Shown: in pieces, positions 32,690 through 45,239 of the stretch
Layout of the letters: the number at the start of each line of letters is the position of its first letter
How positions within the stretch are numbered: position 1 is the stretch's first letter
Source of the DNA: Chrysemys picta bellii
Taxonomy: Eukaryota; Chordata; Testudines; Emydidae
Length of the DNA stretch: 64,000 nt
Assembly (NCBI RefSeq): GCF_011386835.1
Contig: NC_088792.1
Span: forward strand, 219,886,394 to 219,950,393
Direction: 5' to 3'
Translations under genes and position numbers: made by a program
The notes under the pieces: generated by a model
What the model saw: only the letters and a program-made list of their open reading frames with translations
The model's database searches: none
What the model was told of the DNA's origin: nothing

Positions 32690-32822
32690 TTGATTGGGAC
32701 TCAAAGTTCAATTCTTGGTTCTGCTACAGACTTCCTGTGTCACCGTAGGCAAGTCACATAGCTTCTCTGTGCTGCAGTTCTCCATCTGTGTAGTGGGGAT
32801 AATACTTCCCTACCTCACAGGC
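32690..32822 (+). repeat. MIR relic
   Basis: GTCACCGTAGGCAAGTCACA, TAGCTTCTCTGTGCTGCAGT and ATCTGTGTAGTGGGGATAAT follow the MIR consensus in order. Abuts the next element. Confidence 0.7.
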
Positions 32823-33130
32823 AGTGGCGCTGGAACAGTTTTTGGAATGGGGGTGCTGAGCTGCACCCCTCTTAGCTCTGTCTGTGCCCCTCAATGCCCC
32901 CTGGGGCTGGGAGCAGGGCCGTGACTCCAGGAGGAGGGGATGCAGACAGGAGTAAGATGGCTGTGACCCGCATGCAGGGCCGGTGGCTGGGCGGGACCCT
33001 GGAGCCAGCAGCGGAGCCCCCAGGGCTGGCAGCTGAGACCCTGGGCGGCAGGGGGCTGGTGGCTGGAATGCCCAGCGCAAAACCTGGGGATGCTGCAGCA
33101 CCCCCCACACCTCTACTTCCCATGCCTATG
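32823..33130. mobile_element. GC-rich non-autonomous DNA element
   Basis: The left part AGTGGCGCTGGAACAG...GGGGGTGCTGAG and the right part, on the other strand, AAGTAGAGGTGTGGGGGGTG-CTGCAGC, are inverted relatives. Together with the core GGGGCTGGGAGCAGGGCC this looks like a common non-autonomous hAT type. No target duplication found, so boundaries are soft. Confidence 0.45.
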
Positions 33131-34332
33131 CTAGTATTTCTAGCTGTATGGTTCCCTACCTACGCTGTGAATTCCACAGTAAATCAGACTGTCTACACAG
33201 GCCTTCTTTGCTTTCTCCTCAGAGGCTGTGAACACTGTCATAACACCTATAAGCTACCAAACAGCCCTTCCTAAGTAAGCATATTTATTCTTAGTGTATT
33301 TTTAAATACAATAAAGGAACCTAAATACATGCTATTAAACTTACCAGAGACCAACCCCCACTCCAAAAACGATGATCAGTCCTTCAAAGTCCACGAACGG
33401 GGTTTTCTGTGGTCATAAATTCATAACAACTGTTAGCTCAGCTCAAGCACTGCCTGGAATCATTCATTCTTTCCTTAGTATGGTTTTGGTTTTTGATCTT
33501 GTCCTCATGTAACAGGTAATCAGCAGACTAAGGTCACCTCATGAAGGTGAAGCTGCAAAAGGCTGAGTTTTTGCATAACCAGAGGAGGTACACTTGCACA
33601 GAACACCCCATAGAGATTTCCTGGGAAATCTCCTTCTCTTGTTTGCCTTGAAAATTCATTCTTGTCTCACACGTTGTTTAAAATAGTCATCTGAGGCACA
33701 TAACGTTGGCCATGTCCTCCCCCCACAGAGAAGTTATATACAATCCACAATAATACATAAACTTTGCATTTATAATACAGTGGACTTCAAATTTAAATAG
33801 ATATTTAAATTTAATTCAATAAGATTGCCCAAAGATATTACAGGAAACTGCCATACGTGTCACTATAAGTACCTAAAACAGACAGATTCCTTTGTGACTT
33901 TGGAAAAGCCACTTAATTTCTCTGCTCTTCCTGTGAGTTTGGGTTGTGTGAGTGCTTGAGAGGCACTCAGATTATTATTGTGATATAAATAGATGGCATA
34001 ATACAAATATCATTCTGAAATTATGATGCCACAGACTACAACTCAAAAAAAAAAAAAAAAAAAAAAAGCACTTCAAAAATACCATGCCGATGCATTTTCA
34101 CTTCCACAAAATGAGCACATATTTATGTGAGTCTTGCTTTTACTGCTAAATTATGAATTTCATGTTTTCTGAATAAATTGCTGTGGGTGGTGGTGGTTGT
34201 TGTTTTATTTTTTTAATAACTTTAAGCAACCCAGGTTGGAGTTGCACAAGGGCTTTGTTTGCCCTGGAGTCTGTAGCTCTTGGGAAATGTGGTATCAGAG
34301 CTAGAGCTTCAGCTCAGATATTTCATGGTTTT
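33131..34332. other. No gene; weak MIR trace and a poly(A) run
   Basis: GTGACTTTGGAAAAGCCACT near 33,895 looks like a MIR fragment. A 23-nt A run is at 34,045-34,067. Nothing else can be supported. Confidence 0.4.
34045..34067. repeat. Poly(A) tract
   Basis: Twenty-three uninterrupted A residues. Could mark the tail of a retroposed copy, but the sequence before it is not recognisable as one. Confidence 0.8.
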
Positions 34333-34337
34333 GTAAT

Positions 34338-35243
34338 TGTCAAGGCTGTATCCCCACTTTGAACTTTAGGGTACAAATGTGGGGGCCTGCATGAAAACTT
34401 CTAAGCTTAACTACCAGCTTAGTTCTGGTCCGCTGCCACCATTCCCAAATGGATTCCCTTCCCTGGGAAGCCTTGAGAAACCTTTCACCAATTCCCTGGT
34501 GAATACAGATCCAACCCCCTTGGATCTAAAAACAAGGAGAAATTAACCATCCCCCCCTTCTTTCTCCCACCAACTCCTGGTGAATACAGATCCAACCCCC
34601 TTGGATCTAAAAACAAGGAGAAATTAACCATCCCCCCTTCTTTCTCCCACCAACTCCTGGTGAATACAGATCCAACCCCCTTGGATCTAAAACAAGGAAA
34701 AAAATCAATTAGGTTCTTAAAAAGAAGGCTTTTAATTAAAGAAAAAGGTAAAAATCATCTCTGTAAAATCAGTATGGAAAATAACTTTACAGGGTAATCA
34801 AACTTAAAGAGCTCAGAGGACCTCCCTCTAGCCTCAGGTTTAAAGTATAGCAAACAAAGATAAACACTCTAGTAAAAGGTACATTTACAAGTTGAGAAAA
34901 CAAAGTAAAACTGAGACGCCTTGCCTGGCTTTTTACTTACAAGTTTGAAATATGAGAGACTTGTTTAGAAAGATGGGGAGAACCTGGATTGATGTCTGGT
35001 CCCTCTCAGTCCCAAGAGCGAACGAACTCCAAACAAAGAGCACAAACAAAAACCTTCCCCTCCCCCCCCCCAAAGATTTGAAAGTATCTTGTCCCCCTAT
35101 TGGTCCTTTGGGTCAGGTGTCAGCCAGGTTACCTGAGCTTCTTAACCCTTTACAGGTAAAAGGATTTTGGAGTCTCTGGCCAGGAGGGATTTTATAGTAC
35201 TGTACACAGGAGAGCTGTTACCCTTCCCTTTATAGTTATGACA
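34338..35243 (-). mobile_element. 906-bp solo LTR with 5-bp target duplication
   Basis: Begins TGTCAAGGCTG and ends TTATGACA, flanked by GTAAT on both sides (34333-34337 and 35244-35248). The inverted TGTCA...TGACA ends and TG...CA are typical of LTRs. On the minus strand a CCAAT box (in GGACCAATAGGGGG, about 35,095-35,108) precedes an ATTAAA-type signal near 34,730, favouring minus orientation. It holds an ~80-bp tandem repeat. No internal genes, so it is a recombination product. Confidence 0.8.
34497..34700. repeat. Tandem repeat, ~80-bp unit, 2.5 copies
   Basis: Units start TGGTGAATACAGATCCAACC at 34497, 34578 and 34658 (81 and 80 bp apart). The first two are nearly identical, differing by one C in the CCCCCCC run. 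They lie inside the solo LTR, on the U3/R side. Confidence 0.92.
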
Positions 35244-35248
35244 GTAAT

Positions 35249-37744
35249 GAGTGATGATCTTCTGTTATATATATACACACACAGCACCCCCAAAAAACTT
35301 TCCAGCAGGAATGTGTTACGATCTGAAGTAAGCCCTACTACTGAATCTCTCCTACCCCATAACGATTCCAGTCAGTTATACTGAAGTGGAGAATATTTCC
35401 ATGTATACAGTCCAGGAAACTGCAACTCCAAGAGGATCCTACACCAGCAGTCTCATGAAAAGGCTCTTGAGTCTGTTGGAACAGCTGCTGCTACACAAGG
35501 AAGAGCAGGCTCCAAGGGCTGTCTGAGGAAAAAGGTGGGGAAACACTACTATGGGGTGCTCAGATGCTGCAGTGATAGTGGCCATATAAGTAGCTAGATA
35601 ACTATAGAGAAGTAGCAGCTTACATTGTGGGGGAGGAGCAGAAGACCAGCTGGAAAAACTGTTACATCCCTGTCCTCATGGCCAGTTTATTGAAGGTGTT
35701 CTCTTGCTCAATGTTCAGCTGTTATCCTTCCACCTCCCTTTTGGCCCCTGACCATAGGAGCAGCACCCATGGGAGGATATCTCCTACTTCCAGGAGGAGT
35801 AGCAGACAATAGCTCTTTTATCAGCAGTCTAAGTGGTGAAAAAACAGGGTGGAAGGAGGGCAGTGTTGTAGAGAGAGGAAAAGTCATCAGGGACTAGGTG
35901 GGAGATGAAACAAGGGGCAGAGCTCACCAGGTTTTGTGGGGTGAGAGTAAAAACATAGGGTGGCATGAGTTAATTAGGAGACCTTTCCAGTGGGTGAGAA
36001 AGTGAGCATGAGGCAATTCAGAGGTGTATAAGGGGGACGGATATACTGTTCAGATGGCACACTAGTCAGATGCATATTTCCCTCATGTTGGAGAACTGAT
36101 GAGCTGAGATGTTGCCCAGACTAGGCTATAATATCCATTTTAGGATTGACTACAGCATCCATTACTGTCCTACTTAAATATGTATATGTGTAGGAGTTCA
36201 CAGGGTGGTGGATGCTTTCAACCCTTTGGTGAAATTGTGTCCTTCCTTACATCCACGCAAACCAATTGAAGCAATTCTGTATTTGTAAAGTGTACACCAA
36301 AGGTCTACACTTAGATCTGTAATGCCAGGAGCATGGTAATCATTTTACAAGCTACAGTTATAGCCACATGTGTTTCACAATATGTGTAGTCCATTACACT
36401 ATTTGCAGATGACATTCTATATTTAAATTCCATGATCACATCTTTTAACTATCACATTAAAAGTTGATGCAGATTGAATTAAGATTACTGTCTTCACAAT
36501 CTTTTTTTTTAGTTCCTTTGTGTAGACTAGATTACACAGCCTATTTACTCTTACAAGTTAGTTATTTAAAATGACAAATGCCTTCATCAATTACATGTTA
36601 ACCAAAGTCATAAGGAAATTTTGAAATATTTAGTGCTTAGGATATTTTTAAATCCCCAGAAGGCAATTTCATTTTCTTATGGTGAAGAAATAGTGATTAT
36701 GAAAATAATTAGATAGTAAGGATAATTTAGAAAAATTGTGGCTTATAATTTTCTTACTGTTCCACTATTTATACAGTGTGAATTGTTCACTTGCTCTTAT
36801 TTTTGATGATTAAAAATTTATCTCTGTCTTAATTATAAAAAAGCAGATTTTTCCCCCTGAAACTAGATAATTGTTTGTTATGAATTGAATTAATCAGATT
36901 CAAGACAACTATGGATTGGCATAAAGGAAATATAGAAAGGTAGCAATAACAGTCAATTAAGGCAGTGTGCTGGAAGGCACTGAGTGCATATTTCATTTGG
37001 AACCAGGAAGTAGGGCTCCAGATTGAGAACTTGACAATGTTGCTTTCTTAGTTGTTCATGTAACTCTTTCCTTAAATTTCAATCTGCATGGGGTTGCACA
37101 ATCCAAATTTAACTCTGAATTTTAGTTTTGAACAAGTACAAAATCTCCAAGTGAAATTCAGTCAGAACTGATGAGTTCCACCTGCCTTTATGTAAAAAAT
37201 AATGATTTTTACATGGTGTTCTCATAATCATGCAAAATTCATCAACTCGGGTTCACACACAATTAGATCTATGTTTGGTTCTGTACCCATGTGAGTTTCC
37301 AAATGGATTTAAGATGGAGTTCCATGTAGAGCACATTTCAGTAGTGTAATCTCAAAGTAATAGACATGAATCAGGGTTGCAAGGTCTGTCACTGGAAAAA
37401 AATGGTTGCAACCTCCTGGCCAAACAGATTCCAAGAGGCTATTTTGACCACTGTTAATTACCTAACCAGAACTCCAGATTGCAAGTGTGACAAATGACAC
37501 ACATTTTATAAAAGTGAAAAATAAACTCTTTGCCACATTTTCTAGCTGCTTTACCCAGCCTACTGGGGTTCTTAACCCTTTTTGGTCTAGACATTTCTCT
37601 TTTCTATGGAAGACATTCTAGGTGGAACCTTGGAATAGTGTCATAGTTCCGAATTTGGGGATATTATCTGCCCTTCCTACATTCAGGATAAACAATACCT
37701 AGGACTTCAGACCCACTGTCAAAATGGTAAACTGTTTGATATAG
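35249..37744. other. No gene recognised
   Basis: AT-rich sequence without exon signals or nameable repeats. Confidence 0.45.
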
Positions 37745-37784
37745 GGTGTGTGTATGTGTGTGTGTGTATGTATGTATATATATA

Positions 37785-37879
<95 letters not shown>

Positions 37880-37889
37880 CACACACACC
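37745..37889. repeat. Compound (TG)n/(TA)n microsatellite
   Basis: About 145 bp of GTGTGT, TATGTATG and a long ATATAT block, ending ACACACAC. The TG run followed by the inverse-complement CA end makes it self-complementary overall. Frames through it (Tyr-Ile and Thr-His repeats) are not genes. Confidence 0.97.
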
Positions 37890-39235
37890 AATTGTTGTTT
37901 AGGGAGATACATTGGCATCCTGCTTACTAAAATAACATTTATCATAATTTTTTGTCAAAGCTAAACAAAATTTCATATTTTCTGATACAGATGATGGGGG
38001 AAATAAATCAGTGCTATAGGTTTCATTTCACTTTGCATCTTGAATCTTTTGCTTATGGAGATCTTCTTGTCAATAGTGACCGCCCTCTCTCATTGATTAC
38101 TTACTTATATTTAACCAAGTAAGACAGACTGACATTTTCTAAGAATTTAAAAACATATGTATTCTAAGATACAATTAAGATGTTTTATTGCTAAAAGAGA
38201 AGTTATTTGTCAATGAACATATCCCCTGGCTGACTTCAGCTATAGTCTGTCATGCTGAAAGCAAGCTTTTTTTTCTCTCCCCCTCCCTCCCTCAGATTGG
38301 AGTACATATGATGCCACTGGCTGTTTTAAATGGATACAAGGGCTTCAATCTGTGAAGTCTCCGTCAAAGAAAGAATAGGGGACACCCATTAAAAAAGACT
38401 CTGACATATGTGCTTCTCTAAATGGGCCTGATGTGAGGCCCTTTTGAAGTCAATGAAGAGACTCCCCCATTGTTTTCCATGGGCTTTGGGTCAGGGCTAT
38501 TGCTTTCACTTCTTACAGTGGAGTCCTCTTGATTCCTGAATGGATTTTGTAATTTCTTCCTAATTTGTCCATCTTGAATGTCCAACACTGCAGATAACTT
38601 TTTCTCATATGCATTATCTTTATTCTCTCCCCTTCCCCCCCCCACTTTCTGGTTAATGACCCTTACCCTGAAGAATATCCTGCTTAGTCTCACACTGGAC
38701 TATTTAGATAGATTTGTGCACAAATGCCAAACAGTGGGATGTCAAAATCACATCCCACATTTGAGATGAACAGCTGTTTAGCTAGAATGCAGAATGTGTC
38801 CTCTGGTAATGGGGTCAGAAAAAAAATAGGAATACATGACTATGGAAAGGCGGTCTATATAATTTTATAAAGTGCATCTTAGCATTGATTCTTGAGGTGA
38901 CATGAGTTCTTAGCAGAGGCTGTGAGCTAATGTTGAATTTTCTTCCTCTTTATTTTGTTTCCTATATTTTTAATTCTCCTCCTCAGAGCCCCTGTTGCAG
39001 CTGTAAAAACTTCATTACCAGCTAAACTAACAGTGATTTATCTTTTACATGGTGTCACTAGTTAATGGGCGTGATCTGTTTTTACATAGAAAATATTCCG
39101 GTTTATCTAATCTGACTTTAAATAGTGGTATACATGCTTGACAACATTCTGATCTTACCTGTAATGTGATTTTTATCCTGCTGCACTTACTATTGCTGAA
39201 AGCATAACTAACTTTCTTTTTTCTTTAACTGTTAG
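37890..39235. other. No gene; one ancient repeat
   Basis: Apart from the palindromic repeat at 38,424-38,498, I see no feature. A pyrimidine-rich tract ends the interval at 39,210-39,235. Confidence 0.4.
38424..38498. repeat. Ancient palindromic repeat copy
   Basis: GGGCCTGATGTGAGGCCC, TTGAAGTCAATGAAGAGACT and CCATGGGCTTTGGGTCAGGG form the same foldback type as 4,371-4,441. Confidence 0.55.
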
Positions 39236-39589
39236 CCTGGTCATCTTCACATGAAAGAAAAGAGTGACCATTGCTATTGGAATCCTCATGAAAGATTTTT
39301 AGATCTTCTTGCAGCAGCTGGGAATAAAAATATTGATTTGTTTATATCAAAGTTTGTGAAATGTTCAGAGAGATGGCTTCAAAAGGTCAAAGAGAGGACA
39401 GTCCTTGCTGGAATATCTCTCTACAACAGAATCCCTGTCCCACCCACTTTTTATTGGGACAGTCTAGAACCAAACATTCCTAGTTTCATAGATTCTGATC
39501 CACCCTCCAAGATAAATCTACTTAGTTTAGAAATTGTGCATTTAAAATTAAATTATGGGGTTGTATGCTTCATAGCTTGTATAGGCTAA
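39236..39589 (+). other. Unrecognised open frame behind a splice-acceptor-like tract
   Basis: A pyrimidine tract CTTTCTTTTTTCTTTAACTG plus TTAG (39,212-39,235) is followed by 117 stop-free codons (39,236-39,586) ending at TAG. The translation (PGHLHMKEKSDHCYW, later FLDLLAAAGNKNIDLFISKF and CSERWLQKVKERT) is amphipathic and contains Trp and Cys residues. The surrounding DNA is AT-rich, where a frame this long is not expected often. I do not recognise a family. It could be a 3'-terminal exon, a retro-copy fragment, or chance; no polyadenylation signal follows closely. Confidence 0.25.
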
Positions 39590-41024
39590 GCTTATTGTGC
39601 ATACCAGAGGCTTCTTGCATCTCTCCATTCTCCCTCATAAGATCCTTGCATGCCATCCTTCCATGCCCCTCTGTTTTAGGGACTCCCTGCAACAACCCCC
39701 AATTTCCCCTGCCAGGGGTTCTGTGTGTCCCCCATTACCCCTCTCACCATGGCAGGGTCTTTGCCTGCACATCCATTCCCCTTCCACCCTCAATTCTGGG
39801 CTCTCCCAACCTTTGCCGATGGCTCTCTATGCCCCATTCCCCTCATAGCAGTTCAGGATGCCCTATTCTCCACACAAACACACCCAACCAGGGGTCATGT
39901 GCATGACCCCTTTTTCCTCTGGCCCAGTTCTTCCCACCACCATTATTCTTTCTGTCTAGGAGTTAAGTCATCAAGGGTGTCAACATGTTAAACTGTATTG
40001 GGAGGATAGGCAGAGATTAGATAGGAGTATTTTTATGCTGGAAGGCAACAATGGGTGTCCATGAACCAGTTATTTGATCTGGGTAGACCATTGCAGGAAT
40101 ACTTGAACCTATAGCTGTGCTAAAGAACTGGCAGGGACTTCACCTTTTGGTTTTCCATTTTTCTTACAAATCAATATCTTTCGGGCCATTGATGGCTAGA
40201 GCATTCCCTGAAAACGTGGAATTGATCAGATGTGGCATTGAAAAGTAATTGCAATTAGACAGACAAACAAATACCCTCGATTCAACAGCATTTCTGTAAG
40301 GCCTTCACACCATCATGTCCTTACTGAAAACACTATGAAAATGATTTGTTTGAGGAAGGGCATTCATTTTCAAACTCATGGGTCTTTTTCCATATATTGG
40401 TTTAGCATATTTGAGTTATAGTTGCAGTGTTGCAATCTCAGCAGATCTATTTAAGCCTCAATTCAAAGATACATATATTTAGACTTGGATAGTATCAGAT
40501 ATAATTGATTACTTTTCCCGTACTTGTGTGAAGTTAAAAAAAACAAACCAACATGACCAGAACTGACCATTTAAATCATTCAACATTTTTCAGTGGATGA
40601 ACAGTGGGACAGATATCTATTTGGCTTGCAGATACAAATTGCTCAGTTAATATTTCACTATTAAAAAGGGACTTTATCTCCAGATCTGAAATACAAATGT
40701 GTTCAACTAGGCATAAAGCCTATCAAACTGCATGTTCTTATGCATTTATCAACTCACCACTTATTTACTCTTTCTAGAGTAACTATTAGCTTTGCATTTA
40801 ATCTGCATAAAGTTGCCTTCTTTAATGTTGCTTGATGGCTCGCTGCACATTATTTCAGTTAATATTTATAAAAGTAATAAATAATATGAACAATAGCACT
40901 TCTGTTTGCATCAGCTCGCAATTTACAGCTGGAGATCTTTCAACAATAAAAAGTAGAAATGAAATAATACTGTGTCAAGAACAGTCTAAGTAATAGCATG
41001 TGGGGAAAAGTTCAGTAAAACATC
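39590..41024. other. No gene; C-rich stretch
   Basis: 39,600-39,950 is strongly C/T-rich with loosely repeated CCCATTCCCCT and CAGGGGT motifs. It gives long but meaningless frames. The rest is AT-rich with nothing recognisable. Confidence 0.45.
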
Positions 41025-41032
41025 AACTAGCA

Positions 41033-41827
41033 CAGGGGTTCTTGTAACATATTTTTTGGTGGCCTCAGAGTGTGGCCACCAACTGTTGCTGGTGGCTGCT
41101 ATGACAATTTTTCCTAAAATACTTAATTAACTTTATGAAAAACAAATGTGCACATTATACATGTCCCAATCATAGTAATTTATGTATTTAGGGGTTTTTC
41201 ACAAACTGAATAATAAAAATAACATGCAGTTGTCTCTACTTCTGTACTGGATCTAAACAGAAAAACACAAATAAGATGCTTTGCATGTTTTTGTTGCTGT
41301 TCCTTTTGCCTTTTAATTTTTTTTTTTTTTGGTAGACTCACTAGCTAATAAGTCTGCTTTCGTGGAAAGTGATATTTGTACATTTCTTAATATTTTTCAC
41401 AGCAGCAGATGTGTTAATTTGCTGGGAGGCAGTGAAAAGTGATATTAACAAACATACAAATGTAATGTTTCGCAAGCCAGGAGACAACTTCAGCTTGGGA
41501 TGGGGAGGTGGGTAGGGAGGCAGCTGGGGCCAGGGCAATGAGGGAGACGGAGCCCACCACTACACAGCCAAAGCCCAGAGCCTGAGACCCCAGTCAGAGC
41601 TGGCCCGGGCACAGCAAGAGCCTGCCTCCCACCACCCTAGGGCTGAAGCCTGAGCCCCACTGTCCTGGGGAAAGTGGGGAACTCACACTGGTCAGCTCCA
41701 AGGGTGACAGGGCCCAACCCCTGTTGGTGGTCCTGGGGGAGGGGCTGCTGCTTTGCCCCTTGCCCCCTTCACTGCCCAAGAGGCTGTGGCCCCAAGAAAA
41801 GCCAGGTGCTGTATTTGAGAAACGCTG
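41033..41827. mobile_element. hAT (Charlie-like) non-autonomous element
   Basis: AACTAGCA lies directly outside both ends (41025-41032 and 41828-41835), a perfect 8-bp duplication. The left end is CAGGGGTTCTTGTAACATA and the right end, other strand, CAGCGTTTCTCAAATACAGC, Charlie-type termini. 795 bp, with an AT-rich left half and a GC-rich right half (GCTGGGGCCAGGGCAATG). No transposase detected. Confidence 0.85.
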
Positions 41828-41835
41828 AACTAGCA

Positions 41836-42289
41836 AATCATTTTTAATATGTTCTCAAATAGCCTCCACTTCCTTATCTGTGTGGATTTGCCTCTAAAAA
41901 AATGGGGTGCACGCGAAGTGCCTGAACTTCTCAATAAAACCTTAACTCCCCAAACCCCTTAAGACTGTCGCCCCAAACCCAGAGGAGTGTCCATTAATTT
42001 CACCTACTGCTCTACACTGTTGCCACTTTAAGAGGTGATATTTTCATGTCTGTGTAGCTCCACGTAGCGTCAGTGGGTTGAAATGAGTCATCTAAGCATG
42101 GCCTGGTCCTCCAGCGAGTGGGTTCCACCTAGTGAAAGGCTGCACGTGGACCTCTTATCTGCCAGCCTAAAACCTGCAGAGGGGAAATCAAGGGATTACC
42201 GCCAGACAGAACCAGAGCAGAATTAAGTACGTTTGCAATGCCCAGTGCCTGTAAATATGGTGCTTGATCTGTTTCCTCCTCGTTTAAAT
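41836..42289. other. No feature recognised
   Basis: Transition from AT-rich sequence toward the CpG-rich block. Nothing nameable. Confidence 0.4.
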
Positions 42290-42830
42290 TTGTCTTCCCT
42301 ACGCTGCGGAGTCTCGCGGAATCCCCCTCATTGGGAACGCAGCACGGCTCCCACAGCGCCCTAGCAGCAGGGAGCAAAGGGGCTGAGCAGGACAAACGTG
42401 CAGACACGGCACAGGCGGGCGGCTCCGGGCCCGACGGCTGGGTAGGTGGCTTCTAACGAGACGCCTTTTCACTGAAGCTGAGAAAGGGAGAGCGGGGAGG
42501 ATCCGCTTCCCCCTCCCTCTAATGGGCACCCAGCGGGAAAGTGCGCTTGAACTCCGCGAGCTGGGGCAAGCGGCAGCCTATCACTGCGCGGGTTCGCAAC
42601 CCAGCCTCCGGCTCGGCCCCTGGGCCTGCGCGGCCGCTCCGCACCAATCCTGCCGAAAGGGCGAAGCGGCGCGCGTGTCTGCGGCCGGGGAACGCGGGGC
42701 TGGACGTGGTGTAGAGACTTTACTGAGCCCAATGTATTCCCTTGAGCCGGGTACGCCGCCGCTGTGCCAGCCTGCGTGTGAGCGCTTGTTAGTTCTGCTG
42801 CCTCCTTCCCCGAGCAGCCTGGCAGAGCAC
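42290..42830. promoter_or_regulatory. CpG-rich block, candidate promoter
   Basis: Frequent CpG (GCGCGGGTTCGC, CCTGCGCGGCCGCTCCGC, GAAGCGGCGCGCG) stands out against the CpG-poor surroundings, and no repeat family is recognisable. Methylation-free islands of this type usually mark vertebrate promoters. There are no clear exons or TATA box, and strand cannot be set. Confidence 0.55.
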
Positions 42831-45239
42831 AATTAGCTAATCCCTGCTACAACCACGTCCCACCGTGTGGGGCATGTGCATGTTCACCCGCACCCCGACG
42901 GTAAGATCTCTCTCTCTGCCCCTCCTTGTGAGCCCGGCAACGGAGAGATTTCCTAGCTCTGAGCTAGGGCAGGAGAGGCGAGCAATCGGCAATACACAGG
43001 GGTCTCGAGAGCAGCGTCTTTAAAAGATGCAACATATTACAAGCGTCTCAAGCCTTTTCCAGCACGGACCCGGCTTCAGTTGTCACTCAGACCATTGCTT
43101 TGCCTAGGAATGTGTGTGCTTCTGCTCCTTCCCCCCACCCTTTTGCCCCCCACTCTCCAAGGGTCTGTGCATCTCGATTCCTCTCGTCTCTCTAGAAATG
43201 CAGCCGCCTACCTCCACAAACTAAGAGAGGAAAAGGCAGGTATCCTGGGAAGTGAACAGTGTGTGATTTATTCTCACTTTTACTGAGCCGTTAAAGGGGC
43301 TCTTGGGAAAGGCAGGATTCTGCCAGATCCTACCATTTTAGGCTCCTGACCCTCAATTTCCTCTGCATAATTTCTCCTACTTCACACCCGGCCACGCACT
43401 CTGAGGCATCCCGGTACAACAGCCCTGCAAAATACCGGATCCACCACTTGGATCTTGTTAGATCCAGCAAATGTGCCCCCAGCACTTCTACCCCGTAAGT
43501 ATAGAGCCAAGTGTAGGCACTCTGCCTCTACCAACAACAGTCTCGACAGGGCCGCAACCTGACCTAACAGAGCAGCAAATACCCAGATAGGACACATGGG
43601 ATCCTGCCAGATCATGCCATGTTTTGGCCCTCCAACGTGTAAATTGCACACAGGGAACACGTTTAGTTGCTCTTGTTGCACGGAAAGATCCGAGAAGCCA
43701 ATGCACCCCTACATTAAAAACCTGGATCTGGATCTTGCCAAATTTTGGCCACGAACCCTAAAATACAGTACAAGCTTGATTCTACTATTCTACCAAGATC
43801 CTCCCTGCATTCCCTAAAACAAGTGTCCCCTCCCTATCCCCAACAAATCCTGGTATAGAGCTGCACAAACTCTAATTTGGCACCAGTTTACTTCTGGTTG
43901 CAACCCCCCTAGTTTTACTACCTACATTTTAGCACATGTGCAGCTCCCTTAATCTATAGAATCCAGGTCCAAATGTATCATGATGCACCAACACTGCCCC
44001 CTATCCCCCCATCCATACCTCACAATTATATAGAAAGCTGTAAATAAATTTAATCAGTGAAACTGCAACAAGTTAGGAATATGTATTTTAAATGTTAATG
44101 ATAAAAGCTGGAGACAAACCTCAGATCTGCGATGTTCCATAAATGATCAGCCATGCAAATTATGAAATATGGATCGCTGTTTATCTATTTACTGTCAAAT
44201 GTAGTAATCAGGGCGTTATTTCCTTAGCAGGTGGAACGGGAACAAAATCAAAGTACCAGAGTCCAAATTAGAAAATAGTCAAGGGTTTCTGGATTATGTG
44301 ATTTAATTGACAAGGAACTGGGTGAGGACTATAATGTCTACCTTTAATATTAAAAAGGTCTCTGTAACTTTAAATGAATCTGTTAAAAAAGCCCTACGTA
44401 ACTTTTGCTGAATATAGAACTTGATGTATTATACTTTCCATCTGCCAAGGAATAAATACATCGCAAGCTATACAATGGGGAAATACTGCATTTCATGACG
44501 TATAGTAAGAGTGGAGATGGTAAAACGGCGTATACAAGCCTAAATTAGCCATTTCTAGCAAGATACAGGTGCCAAAATTAAAATATTTTTGATGAAATAG
44601 TAGAAGCAACACCTTTTGCTCTGTTTTCAGGGTACAAGTTCTGAGTGTATGGTGAAACTTTGGCAAGCTCCAGATGTGGGATCTACATTTGTGTGGTATT
44701 TTGGCTTTCGGGCACATCCGTGTGGATTTTTAAGGAACAACATGAGACAGCTAAATGAATTCTCTGTTTAGACAATATAATGTGGAGGTTCCAGGGCAAA
44801 ACCAGGACCTGTTCATATTCAGTTCCCAGGTTTTATGGCTGATGTGGAAAGCACTGATGTCCCTGATATAGATTTAAGTAGGGTAGGTCAGAAGGGGGTA
44901 GTACAATAGAGAAGCCACATTTATTCTCTATTCCGGTGGCAAAGTTTGTACTTGTTCTTTATGTGTACAATAGGATTTTAGGAGGATAGAGCCCGCAGAT
45001 TGGCTGGATCTCTTAGCACCAGGTGGAGGTTGCAACTTCTTGTGGCGCTGTTGCCCTGGGATAGGTGAGGACCAGGGTTGTTTTGAAATAATAGGAATGA
45101 CTGGATTTGGACTCCGATTAGGCAGTGTAACTTGAGCTTCTGGGGCCCCAAACTGACCGGATTTTGCAGGATCCACTTTCTCCCTCTAGGGACCCAGCTT
45201 TGCCTTTTTTTCCCCTTTCAAGCGTTCGCCCCAGCAGCA
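42831..45239. other. No gene recognised; lies between two CpG-rich blocks
   Basis: Repeat-poor sequence with a moderately GC-rich start (to about 43,300). The low density of recognisable repeats between the two islands fits a constrained regulatory region, but no single element can be named. Confidence 0.4.

Noticed and set aside
34497..34700. CRISPR-like or satellite array
   Set aside because: Units abut without spacers and sit inside a solo LTR; simple tandem duplication explains them.
37664..37945. Open frames of Tyr-Ile, Thr-His and Cys-Val repeats
   Set aside because: They are translations of the TG/TA microsatellite in three frames, not proteins.
39565..39991. Overlapping Pro/Ser-rich frames in three phases
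   Set aside because: They reflect the C/T-rich composition, with no preferred frame and no motif.
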